A program made the translations under genes and the position numbers. A stretch of 10,129 nt of DNA, from assembly GCA_007129145.1 (NCBI GenBank), contig SKWC01000103.1:1-10129 (forward strand), given 5' to 3'. Of this stretch, positions 5,819 to 10,129 are shown piece by piece. The DNA comes from Rubritepida sp. (GTDB lineage: Bacteria > Pseudomonadota > Alphaproteobacteria > Acetobacterales > Acetobacteraceae). The notes under the pieces were generated by a model. That model was not told the origin of the DNA and searched no databases. It worked only from the letters and a program-made list of their open reading frames with translations. Numbering within the stretch: the first letter of the stretch is position 1; each line of letters begins with the position of its first letter.

Positions 5819-8275
5819 ATGGTGGGCGGGCGGCTGTTCCGCGCGGCGGTGCTCGCTGCCGCGGCCCTGCTGCTCTTCGCGCAGCTCCTCGCGCAGGTCC
5901 TCCTGACCGAACGCAACCGAACCGCCGCGCTGGAATCCGCCCAGGAGACGGTGGACCGGGTGGCGCTGTCCATCGAATCCGCGGTGAACCGCAGCCTGCT
6001 GCAGATCGATTCGATGCTGCTCGGCCTGCCCATGGTGCTCGACCCCTTCATCGAGAACGGGCAGCTCGACGCCTATCGTGCCAACCGGCTGTTGCGGGAG
6101 TTGAACAACCACAACCTCGCCCTGCGCGACGTGCTCGTGGTCAGCCAGGATGGGCGGCCGCTCACCACCGCGCTCACCGTCTCGCGGCATCGTCCGCTGC
6201 CACTGCCGCTCGGTCCCGCCTTTGTCGCGGCCGGGCTGCCGGGGGCCGGGCTGATCCTGGGCGGGCCGGTGCGCAACCCGGTCACCGGCGAATGGTCGCT
6301 GTTCTTCGCGCGCGAGATGACGCTGCCCGGGCTCGGTCGCGTCACAGGCGTCGCGGAGGTGCCGGTGCCTGTGCTGGCGGGGCTGCTCACCCCCGGCGGC
6401 GAGACGCGCGGCTTGCGTACCACGCTCGAGTTGCGCAGCGGCACGCTGCTCGCCTCCGTGCCGCATGACGAAAACCGGATCGGCCGGCAGCTCGACCGGC
6501 CGAGTGGCGTGGAGCCGCGCGACATCTCCCGCTTCGACGGCCGAGCGGTCATCAGCGCCGATCGGCCGACGCTCTACCCCGCGCTCGCCATCAACGTCAC
6601 CTACGACCTCGACGTAGCGATGGCCGGCTGGGCCGAGGAACGGCAGCGCACTATCCTGGTCACGCTGGCGCTGGGCGTGCTGGTGCTGGCGGTGGCCATC
6701 ACCCTGCTGATCGCCCTGCGCCAGCGCGCCCGGGTGGAGGAGGAGCGCCTGCGCTGGCGCCAGCGCCTCGAGAACGCGCTCGAGAGCATGAGCGACGGCT
6801 TCGTGATGTTCGACGCCGATGACCGGCTGGTCATCTGCAACCAGCGCTACCGCGAGATGTACAACCGCGCCAATGACTACATCCACGAGGGCGTCTATTT
6901 CGACGACATGATCCGCGGCGGTATCGAGAACGGCCAGTACCCGCAGTTCGAGGGCCGCGACCCCGACGCCATGATCGCCGAGCTCAAGGCCTGGCGCCGC
7001 TCCGGCGGAATGCCGATCGAACGCCTGCTGCCCGATGGCCGTTGGATCCTGATCACCGAGCGCCCGACGCCCGAAGGCGGCACGGTGGGCATCCGCACCG
7101 ACATCACGGCGCTGAAGCAGGCCATGCAGGAGGTGGAGGCCGCGGCCAGCTCGCGAACCATGTTCCTCGCGCGCATGTCGCATGAGCTGCGCACGCCGCT
7201 GAACGCCATCCTGGGCTTCGCGCAGCTCCTGCTGACGGACCGGTCTCTCGGCTCCGCCGGGCAGGAGCAGCTGCGCCTGCTGCATGACGCAGGCGTGCAT
7301 CTGCGCGAGCTGGTGAACGGCCTGCTCGACCTGTCCAAGATCGACGCCGGCAAGCTCGAGCTCGAGCACGCGCCGGTCCCGCTCGGGCCGCTCGTGGACA
7401 GCTGTGCCGGGCTGATGCGGCCCGAGACGGCGCGCCGCGAGATCACGCTTCTGCAGTTGCGCGCGCCGGGACTGCCCGAGGCGGTGCTGGGCGATGCGAC
7501 CCGGCTGCGCCAGATGCTGCTGAACCTGCTTTCCAACGCAGTGAAATTCACCCCGCCGGGAGGCCGGGTCGAGCTGGGCCTCGCGCCGCAGCGCGGTGCG
7601 CCGGGGCTGGTCATCGAGGTCCGCGATACCGGGCCCGGCGTGAGCGCAGCGCAGCGCGACCTTCTGTTCCGCGACTTCGCCCAGTTCGGTCCCGCGGGCG
7701 ATCCCGACAACCCGGGCACCGGGCTCGGCCTTGCCATCACTTCTCGGCTGGCGGCGCTCATGGGCGGGCGGGTCGAGGTGGACCATCCGTCCGAAGGCGG
7801 GGCGCTGTTCCGCCTGTGCCTGCCGCTGCCACCAGCCGATCTTCCCGCCCCTGCCGATCCGCCGGTCCTGCCGGTTGCGAGGCGGTCGCTGCGCCTGCTG
7901 GTGGCGGATGACATCGCTGCGAACCGCCTGCTGATGCGCGCGCTGCTGACGGGTGCCGGCCATGAAGTCCACCTGGCCAAGGACGGACAGGAGGTGCTGG
8001 ACGCCCTGGATGAGGAAGGCTTCGACGCCGTGCTGATGGATGTGCGCATGCCCGGAATGGACGGGCTGGAGGCGACCCGGCGCCTGCGTGCCCGGCCCGG
8101 CCCGGAGCGCCGCATGCCGGTGATCGCGGTGACCGCCTCGGCCATGCCCGAGGAGGTGGCGGAATGTGAAGCTGCGGGCATGGACAGCCATCTGACGAAG
8201 CCGGTGGACCGCCATGCCATGCTGGAGATGCTGGCCCGCTTGGCTGCGCGCGAGCCTGTGCGCGCTGCCGAGTGA
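5819..8275 (+). CDS. Hybrid sensor histidine kinase (PDC-like sensor, PAS, HisKA, HATPase, receiver)
   Basis: Encodes 818 residues of an inner-membrane two-component kinase. Order: membrane helix 9-29; extracytoplasmic region about 30-277 that looks like a PDC/dCache sensor (moderate certainty); second membrane helix about 279-300; short linker; PAS domain about 316-435; HisKA with the phospho-acceptor His455 in MSHELRTPLN; HATPase with N-box Asn569/Asn573, DTGPG from Asp603 and GTGLG at 633-637; receiver domain about 693-808 with Asp697/Asp698, phospho-acceptor Asp741 and Lys794. All catalytic residues are present. No HAMP, HPt or DNA-binding output domain is seen, so phosphate must pass to partners encoded elsewhere. 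The start is the ATG 2 bp after the binding-protein stop; only a weak AGGCG precedes it, which suggests translational coupling. This pairing implies the binding protein presents its ligand to the periplasmic domain, as TorT does for TorS; that is inference. It converges on the dehydrogenase with a 13-bp gap. Confidence 0.95.
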   Translation: MVGGRLFRAAVLAAAALLLFAQLLAQVLLTERNRTAALESAQETVDRVALSIESAVNRSLLQIDSMLLGLPMVLDPFIENGQLDAYRANRLLRELNNHNLALRDVLVVSQDGRPLTTALTVSRHRPLPLPLGPAFVAAGLPGAGLILGGPVRNPVTGEWSLFFAREMTLPGLGRVTGVAEVPVPVLAGLLTPGGETRGLRTTLELRSGTLLASVPHDENRIGRQLDRPSGVEPRDISRFDGRAVISADRPTLYPALAINVTYDLDVAMAGWAEERQRTILVTLALGVLVLAVAITLLIALRQRARVEEERLRWRQRLENALESMSDGFVMFDADDRLVICNQRYREMYNRANDYIHEGVYFDDMIRGGIENGQYPQFEGRDPDAMIAELKAWRRSGGMPIERLLPDGRWILITERPTPEGGTVGIRTDITALKQAMQEVEAAASSRTMFLARMSHELRTPLNAILGFAQLLLTDRSLGSAGQEQLRLLHDAGVHLRELVNGLLDLSKIDAGKLELEHAPVPLGPLVDSCAGLMRPETARREITLLQLRAPGLPEAVLGDATRLRQMLLNLLSNAVKFTPPGGRVELGLAPQRGAPGLVIEVRDTGPGVSAAQRDLLFRDFAQFGPAGDPDNPGTGLGLAITSRLAALMGGRVEVDHPSEGGALFRLCLPLPPADLPAPADPPVLPVARRSLRLLVADDIAANRLLMRALLTGAGHEVHLAKDGQEVLDALDEEGFDAVLMDVRMPGMDGLEATRRLRARPGPERRMPVIAVTASAMPEEVAECEAAGMDSHLTKPVDRHAMLEMLARLAAREPVRAAE

Positions 8276-8288
8276 GGCGCAGCGGGCT

Positions 8289-9053
8289 TCAGACCTTGAA
8301 CTGGCCCGCGCCGTCGATGTCGATCACCGTCCCGTTCAGGTAGGAGGCGCGGGCCGAGACGCCGAACACCGCCATCTCCGCGATCTCGCGCGGCTCGATC
8401 GGCCGCTCATAGGGCAGGCCGGTCAGCATCTCGCGCCAGCGCTCGGGATCGCCATGCGCCACCTCGGCGCGCTGGCGGGCCTGGGTCTCCATCCGCTCGG
8501 TCGCGGTGGCGGCGGGGTTGATGCCGAAGATCCGCACGCCGTCCCGCTGCGCGTCCCAGCCCACCGCCGAGGTGAAGGCGATCAGCGCCGCATTGCCCGC
8601 CGTGCCGGCGATGTAGCTCGACCGCCAGGCGCGGCCGGCCATGCCGATGATGTTGCAGATCACGCCCGCGCGGCGCGCGCGCATGGCGGCGAGGTACATC
8701 TGCGTGAGATGGATGTAGCCGAAGACCTTGAGCTGCCAGGATTCCACCCAGCGCTCATAGCTGATGGCGTCGATCCCGCCCGAGGGGATGGCGCCGGCAT
8801 TGTTCACCAGGATGTCGGCATCGGCGGCCATGGCGTGCAGGCGGACGCGCTCCTGCGGCAGCGAGAGGTCGGCCACGATGGCCTCAATGCGCACCTGGTG
8901 GCGCGCGCGCAGCGCCTCGGCCGCGGCCTCGGGCGCGCGTGCCGCCAGCACCAGGTCGCAGCCCTCGGCGGCGAAGGCCTCGGCGCAGGCGAAGCCGATT
9001 CCCTTGGAGGCGCCTGTGATGACCACGCGCTTCCCGGCCAGTTGCAGATCCAT
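8289..9053 (-). CDS. SDR-family oxidoreductase with atypical active site
   Basis: Encodes 254 residues of the classical short-chain dehydrogenase/reductase fold. The nucleotide-binding TGASKGIG is at 13-20, NNAG at 84-87, and LAARA at 36-40 suggests NADP(H) through Arg39. The active site departs from the classical Asn-Ser-Tyr-Lys tetrad: Tyr147 is kept, but the YxxxK lysine is Thr151, the serine position falls on Gly137 in NIIGMAG, and the helix-4 asparagine position is Lys109 in QLKVFG. The reading GTAGNAAL after the tyrosine matches a subfamily I recall with GSAGNAAL, so this is probably a subfamily trait, not decay. Its ATG overlaps the TGA of the PaiB-like gene by one base, with a near-perfect ribosome binding site, so the two are co-translated. 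The substrate is unknown; calling it a simple alcohol or 3-oxoacyl reductase would be unsafe. Confidence 0.88.
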   Translation of the reverse strand: MDLQLAGKRVVITGASKGIGFACAEAFAAEGCDLVLAARAPEAAAEALRARHQVRIEAIVADLSLPQERVRLHAMAADADILVNNAGAIPSGGIDAISYERWVESWQLKVFGYIHLTQMYLAAMRARRAGVICNIIGMAGRAWRSSYIAGTAGNAALIAFTSAVGWDAQRDGVRIFGINPAATATERMETQARQRAEVAHGDPERWREMLTGLPYERPIEPREIAEMAVFGVSARASYLNGTVIDIDGAGQFKV

Positions 9054-9682
9054 CAGCTATCCTCCTTCAGCCCGCGCATGGCCTCTGCCAGCGGCGGGTT
9101 TTCTTGCGCCATGCCGGCCAGCACCCCCGCGCGGTCCGCCGCGGGGCGGTTCTGCGAGAGCTTGCGCTTGCCGGTGAGGCGCTCGATCGTCAGCACAATC
9201 CCCACAATGCCCTTCAACTGCCCGGCCACATAGGGGGCAGGGGCGTCGCCCACCGCCCAGGGCTGGGCGCGTCTCGCCTCGTGATGGTCGGTCAGCTCGC
9301 TGACCAGGGCGTGCAGGCCGGCGGCGTCCTCGATGACCTCGACCGGGCCTTCGGCATGCACCGCCTCATAGTTCCAGGTAGGCACCACGCGGCCATGCTC
9401 GCGCTTCGAGGCATAGTGCGAGGGCGAGACATAGCCCTCCACCCCCTGGAATACGGCGATGGCGCGGCCCGCGGCGCGCAGCGCCTGCCAATGCGGATTG
9501 GCCCGCGCGAGGTGCCCCAGGATGCGGCCATGCTCCCCGCCGGGCGCCCAGAGCAGCGGCAGATGCGACAGCGCGGGCACGCCGTCGGGGCCCTGGCAGG
9601 CCAGCAGCGCGAGGCGTGGCGCGCACATGATGGCCCGCAGGATCTCGGGGTCGTCCTCGCGGAAGGCGGGCGGTGTGTACAT
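9053..9682 (-). CDS. PaiB-like FMN-binding split-barrel protein
   Basis: Encodes 209 residues from the ATG at 9682, which gives the typical family N-terminus MYTPPAFRE; an in-frame TTG at 9691 is less likely. The family is the FMN-binding negative transcriptional regulator group named for Bacillus PaiB, a flavin-reductase-like split barrel. Signatures are LSHLPLLW at 38-45, the SHYASKREHGRVVPTWNYE stretch at 88-106 and the C-terminal LKGIVG followed by KRKLSQNRP. Despite the family name, most proteobacterial members have no shown regulatory role and may be flavin- or heme-related enzymes. It lies 42 bp after the DUF429-like gene and overlaps the SDR gene by one base, so the three probably form one transcript. 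No strong ribosome binding site is visible before its start. Confidence 0.9.
   Translation of the reverse strand: MYTPPAFREDDPEILRAIMCAPRLALLACQGPDGVPALSHLPLLWAPGGEHGRILGHLARANPHWQALRAAGRAIAVFQGVEGYVSPSHYASKREHGRVVPTWNYEAVHAEGPVEVIEDAAGLHALVSELTDHHEARRAQPWAVGDAPAPYVAGQLKGIVGIVLTIERLTGKRKLSQNRPAADRAGVLAGMAQENPPLAEAMRGLKEDS
9060..9067 (-). promoter_or_regulatory. Strong ribosome binding site for the SDR gene
   Basis: On the minus strand this reads AAGGAGGA, 6 nt before the ATG at 9053, and lies inside the last codons of the PaiB-like gene. With the TGATG stop/start overlap it fixes the SDR start and indicates coupled but efficient translation. Confidence 0.8.
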
Positions 9683-9724
9683 GCGCCGCAAGGTGGCGCG
9701 GGCCGGCGTGGAAGGGAAGCGGGC

Positions 9725-10129
9725 TCAGAAGGCGGGCGGTTGGCGCGGCAGCTCGGCCTGGCCCAGCACCCAGCCCTCCCAGCGGCGCACCCAGGGATCG
9801 TCGGGGATGGTGTCGGCCCGCGCGCCCTCGATCACCGCGATCATGTTGAGCGCGCCGAGGGTGCAGTCCAGCCGGTCCTCGCCGGCCGCATCGGTGCCGA
9901 AGCCGGTCTCGATGCCGGCCAGCATCTCCGGCGTGGGGATGGCGCGCAGCCGGCGCATGGCCGCGCGCAGGGGCCCGGCCAGGGCGCGGCGGGCATCGGT
10001 GGCGCGCTTGCTGCCGGGCAGGCGCAGGCCCAGCTGGCGCAGCGCCTCGGCCGGATAGACCTCCGCCAGTGCCAGCCGCCCCGGGCGCAGCAGGGAGGCG
10101 AGGGAACCTGCGAAGGGCCAGAGGTCGAA
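9725..10129 (-). CDS. DUF429-like protein, C-terminal 134 residues only
   Basis: The frame is open from the right window edge to a TGA at 9725, so the start lies outside. The visible 134 residues begin FDLWPFAG, continue with AEVYPAEAL, LPGSKRATDAR and a final DRLDCTLGALNMI block ending in EGWVLGQ. This pattern resembles the DUF429 family, predicted RNase H-like proteins of unknown function, in which a D-W-P-F segment, a YPAE segment, a GxKR segment and a closing EGWxLG are common; the match is from memory. It is first of the visible minus-strand genes here and precedes the PaiB-like gene by 42 bp with no terminator between, so it is likely in the same operon. An internal ATG at 9958 would give a 77-residue fragment but is not a believable start because the family likeness extends well upstream. 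Confidence 0.65.
   Translation of the reverse strand, partial: FDLWPFAGSLASLLRPGRLALAEVYPAEALRQLGLRLPGSKRATDARRALAGPLRAAMRRLRAIPTPEMLAGIETGFGTDAAGEDRLDCTLGALNMIAVIEGARADTIPDDPWVRRWEGWVLGQAELPRQPPAF

Noticed and set aside
5774..8215. Long minus-strand open frame antisense to the sensor kinase
   Set aside because: The product is His/Gln/Arg-rich with no domains, and the plus strand encodes a complete kinase with all motifs.
8276..8288. Bidirectional terminator between the convergent kinase and SDR genes
   Set aside because: The gap is only 13 bp and shows no stem-loop or T-run; termination, if any, lies inside coding sequence or is Rho-dependent.

Overview
The window is GC-rich throughout (roughly 70-75% by eye), densely coding, and carries families common in Alphaproteobacteria (DctP-type solute-binding protein, HyuB, PaiB-like protein, PAS-containing hybrid kinase). 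An Acetobacteraceae (Roseomonas-like) or similar soil/water alphaproteobacterium is the best guess, but this is inference from style and gene content only. No rRNA, tRNA, CRISPR array, insertion sequence or origin was seen.

Layout. Positions 1-4521 form a minus-strand operon read from right to left: a HyuB-family subunit (2845-4521), a small protein that looks like an isolated phosphorothioate-DNA sulfur-binding domain (2391-2858, overlapping the hyuB 3' end), a nitronate monooxygenase (1319-2317) and a secreted alpha/beta hydrolase that runs off the left edge (1-1293). A 188-bp divergent control region (4522-4709) separates this from a plus-strand pair: a DctP-like periplasmic binding protein (4710-5816) and, 2 bp after its stop, a hybrid sensor kinase with PDC-like sensor, PAS, HisKA, HATPase and receiver domains (5819-8275). 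The right end is a minus-strand operon converging on the kinase: a DUF429-like protein (9725 to beyond 10129), a PaiB-like FMN-binding protein (9053-9682) and an unusual short-chain dehydrogenase (8289-9053), the last two overlapping by one base.

How they may work together. The binding protein has no DctQ/DctM permease beside it and is tightly coupled to a kinase, so it is more likely a periplasmic sensor input than a transport component. Its divergent neighbour is the hyuB operon, a natural but unproven regulatory target. The two most unusual items are the isolated sulfur-binding domain, which stops at the domain edge where a nuclease would normally follow and has a lower GC content and different codon use from its neighbours, and the dehydrogenase, in which three of the four classical SDR catalytic residues are replaced. 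All gaps between genes are short; the longest is the 188-bp divergent region.
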